A stretch of 64,000 nt of DNA, taken from NCBI GenBank assembly GCA_023460955.1, contig JAEWOH010000036.1:1-64000 (forward strand), in the 5' to 3' direction. Both the position numbers and the translations under genes were made by a program. How positions within the stretch are numbered: position 1 is the stretch's first letter; every line of letters begins with the position of its first letter. Of the stretch, positions 36,879 through 46,748 are shown piece by piece. This DNA is from Bacillota bacterium. Its GTDB lineage: Bacteria; Bacillota; Clostridia; Acetivibrionales; DSM-1351. The notes beneath the pieces are model-generated. The model did no database searches, was not told the origin of the DNA, and saw only the letters and a list, made by a program, of their open reading frames with translations.

Positions 36879-37823
36879 TTAACAATCATCTTGATCTAAA
36901 TTTTTGCATGAGGTGTCATAATTAATGAAGAATTTATCATCAAATTTATTAATAGGTTCAGGGCCTCTCATTATATGCCTCTCAATCTGCAAAACGCCAT
37001 CGGGATCAGCTTTTACTCGCCAATCAACCATCATTATTTTTTCATTAGTTATTTCAATCCCTGTTATTCCTTTAGAATGAATACAGCAACCTGTATTAAA
37101 ATAAGGTAGCTCTTTAGCTTTTGGAAACTTTTGTCTATGAGTATGACCACATATAAGCATTGTCTTGTGCTTTAAAATCCACTTCTTATATGTTTTTTCT
37201 ATTTTGTGTCTTTTAAAATGGTTTCTCGCCGGGCTAGAAGGATTCTGAAATCCTACTACATGCATGAATCTCCAAAAATAACGTAATAAAAACATATTTA
37301 CTACCCAAAGCTGGTCATTCATTAAATCACCCTGATGTCCGTGAACAATAAGAATCTCCTGACCGCTGGACTTGTTTTTTAGTATAAGCGCTTCTATGGG
37401 CTTCAGACCTATAAAAAGGTCATGAATATCCTGAGTATAGTCGTCATAAAACTTATATAAATTCATTTGAACATAATTCTTATCCTTTAAGTAAATATTA
37501 TGATTGCCGTACATCATGATTAGTTTATTATGATCATGAAGCTTTTTTAGTACAGAAAAAACATCGCTATGGGCAAGTCTTATATGTTTGAATTTCGGAT
37601 ATTCCCATAGCTCATCGCCGTCACCAACTTCGACATAAGTATAGTCATTTTCAAAGTAATATTCCAAGGCTCTTAAAAGAAGGTTCTGATTCCTGCTGAA
37701 TTCATCAGAAACGCTATCATCACCTCTGTGACAATCACTGAAAAATACAAATTTGGAGTTCTCGTCAAAAAATTCAACCCTTGCATTCTTGTAGGCCTTC
37801 ATTAATTTTTTGTCTGTAAACAT
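36879..37823 (-). CDS. Calcineurin-like metallophosphoesterase
   Basis: A 314-residue protein with the dimetal signature in order: FFSDCHRGDD (DxH), VEVGDGDELWE (GDxxD-like), MMYGNHNIY (GNH), IVHGHQGD and CGHTHRQKF (GHTH). ATG 37823 follows GAGGAG by six bases; the longer frame from TTG 37838 includes that ribosome binding site. It is cytosolic. The family covers nucleotidases, phosphodiesterases and UDP-diacylglucosamine hydrolases, and nothing here picks one. Confidence 0.85.
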   Translation of the reverse strand: MFTDKKLMKAYKNARVEFFDENSKFVFFSDCHRGDDSVSDEFSRNQNLLLRALEYYFENDYTYVEVGDGDELWEYPKFKHIRLAHSDVFSVLKKLHDHNKLIMMYGNHNIYLKDKNYVQMNLYKFYDDYTQDIHDLFIGLKPIEALILKNKSSGQEILIVHGHQGDLMNDQLWVVNMFLLRYFWRFMHVVGFQNPSSPARNHFKRHKIEKTYKKWILKHKTMLICGHTHRQKFPKAKELPYFNTGCCIHSKGITGIEITNEKIMMVDWRVKADPDGVLQIERHIMRGPEPINKFDDKFFINYDTSCKNLDQDDC

Positions 37824-38027
37824 TTTTCTTCTCCTCAAGTTTATATTCTATAGTAGCGTTCCAAAATAGCCTTTTTATAATGCATACAAACCATAAGGTA
37901 TTTTTTCGCCAAAACAAATATATATTGTTTCATAAAGTCTAAAAGTGGTATCTATTAACTTAGTAAAAATCTATAGCAGTTCTAATTACATAAACTTTTA
38001 TATATTAAATCAAAAAGAGGTGGATTT

Positions 38028-39722
38028 GTGAATTATAATATTTTAATCGGAGGGGCTGCGGGGCAGGGTATAGAAACACTGGCGGCCGTATTTGAAAAAC
38101 TCCTTAAAAGATGGGGCTTTGAAGTATTCACAATACGAGATTATATGTCGAGAGTAAGAGGCGGCCATAATTTTATCCAGATTCGCTTCGGGAGTGATAA
38201 ATTATTTTCTCACACTGAAGAATTAGACGGAATACTGGCTATGAACGGTGAAACAATTGAAAACCACATATCCAGATTAAAGAAGGATGGGTTTATTGTT
38301 TGTGACCAGGATATTAAAATTGATGATACAAGAAGCCTTAAGCTGCCTTTAAAACAACTTGCTTCCAGTGCAGGGAATGTAAAAACTTCGGGGACTGTTG
38401 CTCTTGGAGCAGTACTTGAGTTACTAGGAGTTGATGATAGCAGGACAGAGGATGTATTAAGTGCATTCTTTAATGATGAGATCGCAAAGCAGAATTTTAA
38501 CGCTATCAGAGAAGGAAGAAGTGGAGTAGAAAAACGATATGACATAATTACATCTGAACAGGATAACAACATCTTAATCAATGGTAATGAGGCTGTGGCT
38601 CTCGGAGCAATGGCCGCTGGCTGCAAATTCTATTCTGCTTACCCAATGACACCTTCCACAAGCATTATGGATTATCTGGCATCAAAAATGCTGGATGCAG
38701 AGATAGTGGTGGAGCAGGCAGAGGATGAGATTGCGGCCATTAATATGGCTATTGGTGCCTCTTACGCAGGGGCGCGTGCTATGACCGGTACTTCCGGCGG
38801 AGGCTTTGCTCTGAAGGTGGAAGCGTTAGGCCTGTCAGGAATGATGGAGGTTCCGCTGGTAATCGCAGAGGTTCAGCGCCCCGGGCCAACTACAGGACTT
38901 CCCACAAGAACAGAGCAGAGTGATTTAAAGTTTGTAATATCGGCATCCCAAGGTGAATTTCCCAGAATGGTAATAGCACTGAAAAATCCGGAGGATGCTT
39001 TCTATCAGACTGTCAGAGCCTTTAATATGGCTGATAAATACCAGCTGCCTGTAATTCTATTGAGTGATCAGTTCCTTGCTGATACAACTGTAACAATAAA
39101 ACCTTTTGATTTTGAGAAGGTGGAGAGAAATACTTACATAACAACTTATCAATATGATGAGAATAATCAATATAAACGGTATGAACTTACGCCAACAGGT
39201 ATTTCTCCTAGAATTATACCGGGTAAAAACCCAGGAGTAACTATACTTGTAGATAGTGATGAGCATGATGAAACAGGACATATTACAGAATCTGCAGAAG
39301 TACGTGAGCAAATGGTAGATAAGAGAATGCGGAAGCTTGACTTATTAAAGGAAGAGCTTATAGAACCGGAATTCATCGGAGAGCAGAACTGTGATACTTT
39401 ACTGCTGGCGTGGGGGTCCACCTGGGGTCCTGTTAAAGAGGCTGTAGAAAAGTTAAACCTTGACGGAGCTAATAACCAGGATGGGGCTATAAAATATGGT
39501 GCTCTGGTTTTTGGGGACATTTGGCCTCTTCCTACAAAGCAGATTCTTGACAAGGCAGCCCAAATAAAGCGGATAATAAATGTTGAGCAGAACGCTACTG
39601 GACAGTTGGCGTCAATAATTTCGGAAGTTACAGGAATCAAATGTACAAATAGTGTTCTTAAATATGATGGCAGACCAATGAGCTCCCAGTTCATTTATCA
39701 AAAAGTCAGGGGGATGGAATAA
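38028..39722 (+). CDS. 2-oxoacid:ferredoxin oxidoreductase, fused gamma-alpha subunit
   Basis: A 564-residue fusion of the gamma domain (residues 1-185, GGAAGQGIETLAAVFEK and RVRGGHNFIQIR) with the alpha/pyrimidine domain (from about 190: NEAVALGAMAAGCKFYSAYPMTPSTSIMDYLAS). This is the KorA/VorB-type layout for 2-oxoglutarate or branched-chain oxoacid oxidation to acyl-CoA with ferredoxin reduction. The start is GTG at 38028 after AGAGGTGG. The beta subunit starts two bases after this gene ends. Confidence 0.9.
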   Translation: MNYNILIGGAAGQGIETLAAVFEKLLKRWGFEVFTIRDYMSRVRGGHNFIQIRFGSDKLFSHTEELDGILAMNGETIENHISRLKKDGFIVCDQDIKIDDTRSLKLPLKQLASSAGNVKTSGTVALGAVLELLGVDDSRTEDVLSAFFNDEIAKQNFNAIREGRSGVEKRYDIITSEQDNNILINGNEAVALGAMAAGCKFYSAYPMTPSTSIMDYLASKMLDAEIVVEQAEDEIAAINMAIGASYAGARAMTGTSGGGFALKVEALGLSGMMEVPLVIAEVQRPGPTTGLPTRTEQSDLKFVISASQGEFPRMVIALKNPEDAFYQTVRAFNMADKYQLPVILLSDQFLADTTVTIKPFDFEKVERNTYITTYQYDENNQYKRYELTPTGISPRIIPGKNPGVTILVDSDEHDETGHITESAEVREQMVDKRMRKLDLLKEELIEPEFIGEQNCDTLLLAWGSTWGPVKEAVEKLNLDGANNQDGAIKYGALVFGDIWPLPTKQILDKAAQIKRIINVEQNATGQLASIISEVTGIKCTNSVLKYDGRPMSSQFIYQKVRGME

Positions 39723-39724
39723 TT

Positions 39725-40576
39725 ATGTGTGATTTAAAGTATAATATTTCTGAAACTGCTTGGTGTCCAGGCTGTGGTGATTTAAATATAATAGATTGTC
39801 TCAAGTCAGCGTTGGAACAACTCGGAAAAAAACCTCATGAAGTTCTTGTAGTTGGAGGTATCGGCCAGGCCGCTAAAACAGCTCAGTACATAAATACAAA
39901 CGGTTTTTGCGGTCTTCATGGAAGGTCCCTACCTCCTGCTGCTGCAGCCAAAATCGTGAACAAGGATCTTACCGTTATTGTTAACACAGGTGATGGTGAT
40001 TCCTATGGGGAGGGTGGAAACCATTTCTTACACAACATAAGAAGAAATGCAGATATAACACATTTTGTACATGATAACCAAATATACGGACTCACTAAAG
40101 GCCAGGCTTCTCCTACAACGGCAATCGGGCATGTAACCGGAGTTCAGACAGCAGGATCAATGAATGAACCCTTAAATCCGTTACTTGTTGCGTTGTCTTT
40201 AGGTGCAGGCTTTGTGGCAAGGGCATTCAGTGGTGACAAGGAACATCTGACTTCGATTATGTCAGAAGCCATAAAATATAAAGGTTATGCTCTGGTAGAT
40301 ATTCTTCAGCCCTGTGTGAGCTTCAACAAAATCAATACCTTCCAATGGTATAGTAAAAGGGTTTATAAACTTGAAGAAGGTTATGACCCCACTAACAAAT
40401 TAAAAGCGATGGAAAGGTCCATGGAATGGGGAGACAGAATTCCAATCGGTATACTTTACAGACAGGATAAACCAACATTTAATGATAAGTTTGAATTTCT
40501 TAAAGGTAAACAACCGCTTATTGATAAGGTTACACCGATGGAAAAGGTTAAAGGTTATTTGAATGACTTTATTTAA
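39725..40576 (+). CDS. 2-oxoacid:ferredoxin oxidoreductase, beta (TPP-binding) subunit
   Basis: A 283-residue thiamine-diphosphate subunit. WCPGCGDLNIIDCL opens the protein (4Fe-4S-type cysteines), and TGDGDSYGEGGNHFLHNIRRN is the TPP/Mg motif GDGD...NN-like, followed by HDNQIYGLTKGQASPT. The last is typical of KorB. It is the obligate partner of the preceding fused subunit. No delta ferredoxin subunit is nearby, so electrons probably go to a free ferredoxin. The exact oxoacid cannot be told. Confidence 0.92.
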   Translation: MCDLKYNISETAWCPGCGDLNIIDCLKSALEQLGKKPHEVLVVGGIGQAAKTAQYINTNGFCGLHGRSLPPAAAAKIVNKDLTVIVNTGDGDSYGEGGNHFLHNIRRNADITHFVHDNQIYGLTKGQASPTTAIGHVTGVQTAGSMNEPLNPLLVALSLGAGFVARAFSGDKEHLTSIMSEAIKYKGYALVDILQPCVSFNKINTFQWYSKRVYKLEEGYDPTNKLKAMERSMEWGDRIPIGILYRQDKPTFNDKFEFLKGKQPLIDKVTPMEKVKGYLNDFI

Positions 40577-40603
40577 TATAGACTCAGTTAAGATACCATT
40601 CTC

Positions 40604-40634
40604 AAGAAGAACTCTGTTAGGGTTCTTCTTTTAT
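40604..40634 (+). terminator. Terminator after the oxidoreductase operon
   Basis: AAGAAGAAC and GTTCTTCTT pair around a 9-base loop and are followed by TTAT. Confidence 0.75.
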
Positions 40635-40779
40635 TTATTCGTAAATACGTTCTGAAGTTTGATTTTGGAAGTAAGAGTTAGTCATCCAATTTATTACAAC
40701 CCCCAACAAAGAGTTTATAAAACACGAATAATATAGTAAAATGACATTATGTAAACTTTGTAATTGTATTGGAAGGAGG

Positions 40780-41012
40780 TGAAGCTCTTTAACGGAAGCT
40801 CTGATTGACTGCAGAGTAGAGTAAAATTGCAGTCAGGGTATTGATAACACATTTTAATAGTTTTCCATTTTGTGCTCTCAATATCAAAATAAAATTATTT
40901 GCTGAATCCTCAATATGAGGTACGGAGGAACCAAGAAGAGGGGGTTAATCCATTTTTATGGTAGGGCGATCCTATTACCCGAACCCGGCAGCTAACTTCG
41001 GAAGCGAACTAT
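40780..41012 (+). ncRNA. Cyclic di-AMP riboswitch (ydaO-yuaA type)
   Basis: The leader of the NlpC/P60 gene contains the conserved blocks of the ydaO-yuaA motif in order: CTTTAACGGAAGCTC, GGTACGGAGGAACCA, GGGGTTAATCC, GGTAGGGC, and ACCCGAACCCGGCAGCTAAC followed by TTCGGAAGCG. The internal variable arm is long (about 100 bases). This riboswitch class normally turns genes off when c-di-AMP is high and often precedes cell-wall hydrolases, which is the case here. The 446-base gap 40577-41022 is thereby explained. Confidence 0.93.
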
Positions 41013-41022
41013 AGGAGGACTA

Positions 41023-41985
41023 ATGACAAATAGTATTAAAAAGGTACTGACAGGCTGCATTTTAGTTTTATTACTTGCACTTGTTTCAACAGCAGCCATG
41101 GCTGCTACAGTATCTGGAAAAATTTCAGGCACAAATGTAAAAATGAGGAAAGCTCCGAATACGTCTGCTACTATTATTCAAAAATTAACTAATTCAAAGG
41201 TAACAGTAGTAGATAAGTCTGGTGACTGGTATAAAGTGTCTTATAATAATAAGACAGGGTGGGTTAACGATGACTATATAAAATTAGTTTCTGTTAATGG
41301 CAGCATTAATTCAAATGGTGTTAATTTCAGAACCGGCCCAAGTACCAGTTCTAAAAAAATTTCTGTTCTTAAAAAGAATACAGCAGTAGTTATTCTTCAA
41401 ACCTCAAATGGCTGGAATAAAATTAAAATTGGGACAAAAACGGGGTATGTGTCTTCAAAATTTGTATCTAATTCAGTTGTTAAAACAACTCCAAATTTAA
41501 AAACTGCCGCAATAGAAACTGTCTCAAAAGATGTGCTTCAAACCAAAGCAGCAACGGTTTCACGTTCTACGAGCGCAACTGTCTCAGTTGCTCAGGAGGA
41601 AGTTGAAACAATCAGTGACAGAATAGTTTCATATGCAAAACAATTTAACGGTGTAAAGTACTTATACGGCGGGGCTAACCCTCAAACAGGCTTTGACTGT
41701 TCGGGATTTGTAGGTTATGTCTATAAAAAATTTGGCGTTAAGCTTAACAGATCAGCTCAAAGTATGTATTCCAACGGAGTAAAGGTTTCCAAGAGAGAGT
41801 TGGAACCGGGAGACATACTGTTCTTTGATGCATCTGCACGAAAAGCCTCAGGCACAATTGATCATGTCGGATTATATTTGGGCGGAGATAGTTTTATACA
41901 TGCTTCATCTTCAAATGGTGAGGTTCGTATACAAAAACTCTCAGAATACAGAGGAACATATTTAGGTGCTAAAAGAGTAATCTAG
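41023..41985 (+). CDS. Secreted SH3-domain NlpC/P60 cell-wall hydrolase
   Basis: A 320-residue exported peptidoglycan endopeptidase. There is a signal peptide to about residue 28 (AMAA), two bacterial SH3 repeats (about 29-90 and 91-150: GTNVKMRKAPNTSATII and GVNFRTGPSTSSKKI), a Ser/Thr-rich linker, and an NlpC/P60 domain with catalytic Cys226 (FDCSGFVGY), His281 (DHVGLYLG) and His293 (FIHAS). It would cut stem-peptide D-Glu-diamino-acid bonds. It is controlled by the c-di-AMP riboswitch directly upstream and has its own AGGAGG site. Confidence 0.94.
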   Translation: MTNSIKKVLTGCILVLLLALVSTAAMAATVSGKISGTNVKMRKAPNTSATIIQKLTNSKVTVVDKSGDWYKVSYNNKTGWVNDDYIKLVSVNGSINSNGVNFRTGPSTSSKKISVLKKNTAVVILQTSNGWNKIKIGTKTGYVSSKFVSNSVVKTTPNLKTAAIETVSKDVLQTKAATVSRSTSATVSVAQEEVETISDRIVSYAKQFNGVKYLYGGANPQTGFDCSGFVGYVYKKFGVKLNRSAQSMYSNGVKVSKRELEPGDILFFDASARKASGTIDHVGLYLGGDSFIHASSSNGEVRIQKLSEYRGTYLGAKRVI

Positions 41986-42012
41986 AACTAAAAGAGTAGG
42001 ATAGAAATATAA

Positions 42013-42055
42013 AAGGACATTGCTTTTCTCTGATTTTGAGAACTGCAATGTCCTT
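42013..42055. terminator. Terminator between the NlpC/P60 and DUF2680-like genes
   Basis: AAGGACATTGC and GCAATGTCCTT pair over 11 bases around a 21-base loop. It separates convergent genes. Confidence 0.75.
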
Positions 42056-42073
42056 ACTAAATTATTATGATGT

Positions 42074-42895
42074 TTAATGTCTTCCGCCCATTTTACCGTG
42101 CCCGTTTTTACCACTCATTCTGCCATTAGCCATTTTATCAAAAGCTAATGGATCTGAAGCTTTTTCATCAATCCTGGAATTCATGCTATCAGCTTGTGTT
42201 TGAGTAATTAAGCCCGAGTCCTTATAAAGTGCAACAAGCTTCTTCTCAACGGAAGCAGCTTTTACAGACCAGTCCTTTAATGCAGTCTTTTGTGCATCAG
42301 TAAGAGAAATACCCTCCAATAAATCTAAACCGCATTGATAGCCTCCAAACATTTTAGAAGTATGGTTAGAAGTAGTTAGTGAGGAAACTGCTGCATCAAT
42401 ATTTGCTTTTAAGGTATCAGCTTGAGCCTGTGTTATAAGGTTCTGTTCGACCAGAAGTTTAATAAGCTCGTTCTGGAGATTTAATTGTTCCTTTTGTAGT
42501 TCGAGCAAACTGTTTTTCTGAGCATCAGTCAACTTGGAAGTGTCAATTTTACCTTTAAAGCCATTGAAATCCTTACCTCCATGACCTGCTCCTACAAAAA
42601 CCTCTCCATTTGCCAGATTACTATCTATTTGTGCTTTTTGGACATCAGCCTGAGCCCGTGTCATAGAACCGTTGCTTACCATTTTATCAAGCAAGTTCTT
42701 CTGCAGATCAGCCATTTTTTGAGCATAGTCCTTAACATCTGCCAGCTGCGAAGCTGATAATTTACTGGTATCAATACCAAACAACCCTCGGATTTTCATT
42801 GCAGCGGTAGAATTGGAAGTGGCCGCAAAAACCGTAGTAGGAACAATAAGGGCAAGTGCAACAGATGCTGCAATCAACCCTTTTTTTAACTTCAT
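42074..42895 (-). CDS. Secreted DUF2680-type repeat protein
   Basis: A 273-residue exported protein with a signal peptide to about residue 25 (TVFAATS). The mature part repeats a helical unit three times. Each has a LTDAQK/LSASQL-type start, a QKNLL or QNELI helix and an (I/M)TQAQAD turn, ending in a Gly/His/Lys-rich tail. This matches DUF2680 proteins of Firmicutes, whose function is unknown. ATG 42895 follows AAGGATGTG. It is monocistronic. Confidence 0.75.
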   Translation of the reverse strand: MKLKKGLIAASVALALIVPTTVFAATSNSTAAMKIRGLFGIDTSKLSASQLADVKDYAQKMADLQKNLLDKMVSNGSMTRAQADVQKAQIDSNLANGEVFVGAGHGGKDFNGFKGKIDTSKLTDAQKNSLLELQKEQLNLQNELIKLLVEQNLITQAQADTLKANIDAAVSSLTTSNHTSKMFGGYQCGLDLLEGISLTDAQKTALKDWSVKAASVEKKLVALYKDSGLITQTQADSMNSRIDEKASDPLAFDKMANGRMSGKNGHGKMGGRH

Positions 42896-43243
42896 GTAAA
42901 TCACATCCTTATCATTTTTATTTTATAGAAAAAAGGTTCCACTGTTATAAGGAAACCGTTTCTTTATATAACCTATGATAATATCGCAGTGTGTTCGTTC
43001 AGTGAACAAAAAGAAAATAGTATATGAAAATATTAATGGAATTTCAGAAATAATTAAATAAGGGAAGCTTAATATAGTCATTTATGGGAAACAATTATTA
43101 AATTAAAATTAATCAAGTAAAATAAGTAAAAAATATCTGCTTATTAATATATCATATTGGGTATCTTTATCTATAAATAGGATTCTAACTGATGAATATA
43201 GAATAGTTCTGTGGTGGGTTTGATATTGAAAGGAAAATAAAGC
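42896..43243. other. Intergenic region between divergent genes
   Basis: The 348 bases hold the promoters of the DUF2680-type and DUF1801 genes. A small inverted repeat TGTTC-N7-GAACA near 42991-43007 could be an operator. No other structure is evident. Confidence 0.5.
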
Positions 43244-43612
43244 ATGGATAAGATTAAGTTTAGTACTGTAGATGAGTATATTCTGCAATTCCCCAATGAA
43301 GTTCAGGAGATTCTTAATGAATTGAGGAGATTAGTAAAAGAGGTTGTACCAGAGGCCGAAGAAAAAATAAGCTACCAAATGCCAACATATTATTTAAATG
43401 GTAATTTGGTACATTTTGCGGCGTTTAAAAACCATATTGGGTTTTATCCAACTCCATCGGGTATTGAAGCGTTCAAGAATGATTTATCCAAATATAAGGG
43501 TGCCAAAGGGTCTGTTCAATTTCCTTTAAATAAACCGATACCCTTTGATCTAATAAGAAAGATAATTGAGTTTAGAGTTAATGAAAGCAAAGAGAAAGCC
43601 TTAAAAAAGTAA
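43244..43612 (+). CDS. DUF1801 (YdhG-like) protein
   Basis: A 122-residue cytosolic protein. VDEYILQFPNEVQEILNELRRLVKEVVPEAEEKISYQMPTY is the YdhG/DUF1801 pattern, followed by LVHFAAFKNHIGFYP and the C-terminal PFDLIRKIIEFRV. The family has a frataxin-like fold in some members, with suggested iron or metabolite binding and no firm role. The ribosome binding site is AAAGGAAA. It is monocistronic with a strong terminator. Confidence 0.82.
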   Translation: MDKIKFSTVDEYILQFPNEVQEILNELRRLVKEVVPEAEEKISYQMPTYYLNGNLVHFAAFKNHIGFYPTPSGIEAFKNDLSKYKGAKGSVQFPLNKPIPFDLIRKIIEFRVNESKEKALKK

Positions 43613-43674
43613 AACAGACCTAGTCGTTCTTTAATGAATAATTTAACATATAAATTTAGTTCAATACTCAATAT

Positions 43675-43710
43675 AAAAAAGTACTTACAAATTATTGTGA
43701 GTACTTTTTT
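43675..43710 (+). terminator. Terminator after the DUF1801 gene
   Basis: A 16-bp stem with one G-U pair, AAAAAAGTACTTACAA against TTGTGAGTACTTTTTT, and a 4-base loop. Confidence 0.88.
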
Positions 43711-43788
43711 AATAATATTGCTTATCATTGCTAATAATATCATTACAATACGATTCTATTAATTTTAACACTACAATCGGGTGATATT

Positions 43789-45339
43789 ATGTTTGGAAAA
43801 AAGAAGAATAAAGACATTACTAAAAATAATAATGTTTGCAACAGTAAAAATGAAAATAGTAGCAGTGATATTTCATTCTGTCTTGAAACTAATATTCAAA
43901 CCATAAAAGACATACTAATTGACGATGATACACTCATTGTCAGAAATATAGAAAACCAGTCAAATACCAAGATTAAAGGTGCACTGTTATTTTTTGATGG
44001 GATGGTAAACAACGAGATAATAAATGATAACGTTATACAGCCAATAGTGAATAATACGGAAATTCGAAGTGCATCAATCACCATTGATGATATTAAGAAT
44101 AAAGTTTTATTAACACATAGTGTTGAGAGAACATCAGATATAAATAAGCTCATAGACGCTGTTTATGAAGGAAATGCAATTTTTTTACTTGAAAGATCCT
44201 CAGAAGCCTTAATAGTATCATCTCAAGGCTGGCAATCAAGGGCGATTGAAGAACCTGAAACAGAAAGAGTAATGCGTGGTCCTAGAGAGGGGTTCACAGA
44301 ATCTTTATCTACAAATCTCACTTTGGTTAAGCGAAAGCTAAAGACTCCTGAATTAAAGATGAAGATACGGGTATTAGGAAGGAAGTCACATACCAAAATA
44401 TGTATTTGTTATATTAAAGGTATAGCAAATGAAAAGGTATTAAATGGACTATATAAAAGACTTGAAAATATTGAAATTGACGCTGTTCTGGATTCTGGTT
44501 ATATACAGGAAATAATTAGAGACGCACCCTTTTCAATTTTTAAAACAATTGGGTCCACTGAAAGGCCGGATATTGTGGCTGGAAAAATTCTCGAGGGTCG
44601 CATTGCTTTATTTGTAGATGGTTCACCAGTTGCATTGACGCTTCCGCATATTTTTATCGAGTATTTTCAAGCAAACGATGATTACTATATCAATTTTTAT
44701 TTTTCGTCTTTTGGAAGAATATTAAGAATAGTAGGTTTTATATCGACAGTTAGTATTCCTGGTTTGTATGTTGCATTAACGACATATCATCAGGAGATTA
44801 TTCCCACACCACTGCTTTACAGCATTTCTGCCTCAAGAGAGGGTGTGCCTTTCCCAACAATAATTGAAGTCATACTAATGCTTATGGTTTTTGAACTCCT
44901 TCGTGAGGCAGGCCTGCGAATGCCCACGTTTATCGGACAAGCCGTAAGCATTGTAGGTGCTCTTGTCATAGGTACTGCAGCTGTAGATGCAAAACTTGTC
45001 AGTGCACCTATGGTAATAGTTGTTGCATTTACAGGCATAACCGGGCTTATCATACCAAGGCTAAAGGGTGCTGTTATACTACTTAGAATTATTTTCTTAT
45101 CGCTTTCAACTTTCTTAGGTCTGTATGGTTATGTTTTTGGCATAGCTGGTCTAGTCATACATCTTTGCCAGCTTAGCTCATTTGGTATACCGTATATGTA
45201 CAAACTTATGTTTATAAATCCGAAAGAGGATATAAAAGATACATTAATCCGCGCTCCGTGGTGGTATATGAAATACCGGCCCAAACTACTTACAACCAAT
45301 AGGCGCAGAAATAAAACGTATTGGGGTAATAAAACTTGA
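43789..45339 (+). CDS. Spore germination protein, GerA family (A subunit)
   Basis: A 516-residue germinant-receptor A subunit of the spore inner membrane. The N-terminal hydrophilic domain (residues 1-300) holds NKLIDAVYEGNAIFLLE and the typical SQGWQSRAIEEPETERVMRG followed by PREGFTESL. The C-terminal part has about five membrane segments (from GFISTVSIPGLYVALTTYHQ through GLIIPRLKG). It starts a gerA-gerC-small ORF-gerB operon. The C-terminus overlaps the C-subunit start. Confidence 0.94.
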   Translation: MFGKKKNKDITKNNNVCNSKNENSSSDISFCLETNIQTIKDILIDDDTLIVRNIENQSNTKIKGALLFFDGMVNNEIINDNVIQPIVNNTEIRSASITIDDIKNKVLLTHSVERTSDINKLIDAVYEGNAIFLLERSSEALIVSSQGWQSRAIEEPETERVMRGPREGFTESLSTNLTLVKRKLKTPELKMKIRVLGRKSHTKICICYIKGIANEKVLNGLYKRLENIEIDAVLDSGYIQEIIRDAPFSIFKTIGSTERPDIVAGKILEGRIALFVDGSPVALTLPHIFIEYFQANDDYYINFYFSSFGRILRIVGFISTVSIPGLYVALTTYHQEIIPTPLLYSISASREGVPFPTIIEVILMLMVFELLREAGLRMPTFIGQAVSIVGALVIGTAAVDAKLVSAPMVIVVAFTGITGLIIPRLKGAVILLRIIFLSLSTFLGLYGYVFGIAGLVIHLCQLSSFGIPYMYKLMFINPKEDIKDTLIRAPWWYMKYRPKLLTTNRRRNKTYWGNKT

Positions 45340-46505
45340 AAACAATTAAGTCTGGATTTTTAGTAACTATTTTATTGCTTTCTACAACAGCACTAACAGG
45401 TTGTTGGGATTATAGAGAAATCAACGAACTTGCTATTGTAGCCGGTATAGCTGTTGATAAAAGCGACGATGGGAACAAATATGTACTAACTGCCGAAATA
45501 GTAGATTTAAAAGGGGCAGGGAAGGAAAACAAAATACAATCAAAAAAAGTACAGGCAGAGGGTAAATCCTTTTCTGATGCCGTAAGGAATGCCATCAGAA
45601 TTTGTGGAAAACATTTGTACTGGAGTCATTCGGATATTGTTATAATTAGCCAGGATGTTGCCAAAGAAGGTATAATGCCGATTGTTGATGTTTATCATAG
45701 GGTACGTGAAACACGTCTTCCTTCACATATTTTGATATCAAAAGAAAAGACTGCGAAAGAATTATTATCCCAGGAGAGTATCTCAACAGAAATTCGAACT
45801 GTGGAGATGAAAAAAATGATAGTTTCGGAAAAAGATTTTCTTGGGAAATCCCCTCATGTTGACGTCAGAACTCTCATCAATATGCTGGGCTCAGAAGGTC
45901 AAGCCCCGATTTTATCTGCTATAGGCATTGTTAACAACGAAGGAACCTATACTTCTGAATTGTCAGGTGCAGCAATATTTAGGGGTGATAAATTTGTAGG
46001 GTTTATAGATGGAGAAGAGACCAAATTTCTACTATTTATAGAAGATCAAATAAAAGATACAATGCTTACATTACATGAAAATATTGATAGTAAATACAAC
46101 GGAACAACAATAGAAATCCATAAGAACAAGACAAAAGTTAAGGCAGTAAAATTAAATGGTAAATTATCAATAAATATAGAAATTAATTCTGAAGCGTCTC
46201 TAAATGAATTGAGCGTTACTGAAAATCTTTTAGATAACAAGGGACATAGAAAGTTAGAAAAAGAGGCTGAAGTGACTTTGAAAGCTAATATAGAACATGT
46301 TATTAAAAAAGTTCAAGAAGAATATGATCTGGACATCTTTGGTTTTGGAGCCACCGTTAAGAGAGATATGCCTTCGGAATGGAAAACTATATCCTCAAAG
46401 TGGAATAAAGAATTCAAAGGTTTGGATGTAAAAGTAAAAACTAATATTGAGATTAAGGAAAGCGGAATTTCTTCAAAGCCAATAAAGGTGGATTATAAAA
46501 AATGA
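45336..46505 (+). CDS. Spore germination lipoprotein, Ger(x)C family (C subunit)
   Basis: A 389-residue lipoprotein. The lipobox is in LLSTTALTGCWDYREINELAIV, with lipidated Cys near residue 23; WDxREI(N/D) after the cysteine is the hallmark of Ger(x)C. The remaining soluble domain (residues 25-389) includes RETRLPSHILISKEK and the C-terminal RDMPSEWKTISSKWN typical of the family. It starts with TTG that overlaps the gerA stop (TTGA), so translation is coupled. Confidence 0.94.
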   Translation: MKTIKSGFLVTILLLSTTALTGCWDYREINELAIVAGIAVDKSDDGNKYVLTAEIVDLKGAGKENKIQSKKVQAEGKSFSDAVRNAIRICGKHLYWSHSDIVIISQDVAKEGIMPIVDVYHRVRETRLPSHILISKEKTAKELLSQESISTEIRTVEMKKMIVSEKDFLGKSPHVDVRTLINMLGSEGQAPILSAIGIVNNEGTYTSELSGAAIFRGDKFVGFIDGEETKFLLFIEDQIKDTMLTLHENIDSKYNGTTIEIHKNKTKVKAVKLNGKLSINIEINSEASLNELSVTENLLDNKGHRKLEKEAEVTLKANIEHVIKKVQEEYDLDIFGFGATVKRDMPSEWKTISSKWNKEFKGLDVKVKTNIEIKESGISSKPIKVDYKK

Positions 46506-46723
46506 TAGTAATAATCATATATTCTTTTTTTTATATTTTCTTTGTTTTTACAGACCTTATACCTTTATTCCAAAAAAAGATCTGGAAATTATTCTGGACA
46601 TATTTAATATTATTAATGATATCTTTTATTTTTGTCTTTATGATATCGTTTGATATAAAGATACCCAGCCCAGCAGAACCAATTAGAAGGGCAGTGAGCT
46701 CCATATTCGGTTCAGCCGAATAA
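46502..46723 (+). CDS. Small membrane protein in the germination operon
   Basis: A 73-residue protein with two hydrophobic segments (about residues 3-18 and 30-50) and a short polar tail. It overlaps the end of the C-subunit gene (ATGA) and precedes the B-subunit gene by 25 bases. It resembles the small D-type membrane proteins found in some ger operons, but the sequence is too short and hydrophobic to assign with confidence. Confidence 0.65.
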   Translation: MIVIIIYSFFYIFFVFTDLIPLFQKKIWKLFWTYLILLMISFIFVFMISFDIKIPSPAEPIRRAVSSIFGSAE

Positions 46724-46748
46724 AACTAATTTTTTATAATGAGGCTTT

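Noticed and set aside
39167..39694. Minus-strand frame antisense to the oxidoreductase alpha subunit
   Set aside because: It overlaps conserved KorA-type sequence in the opposite direction and shows no recognisable motif.
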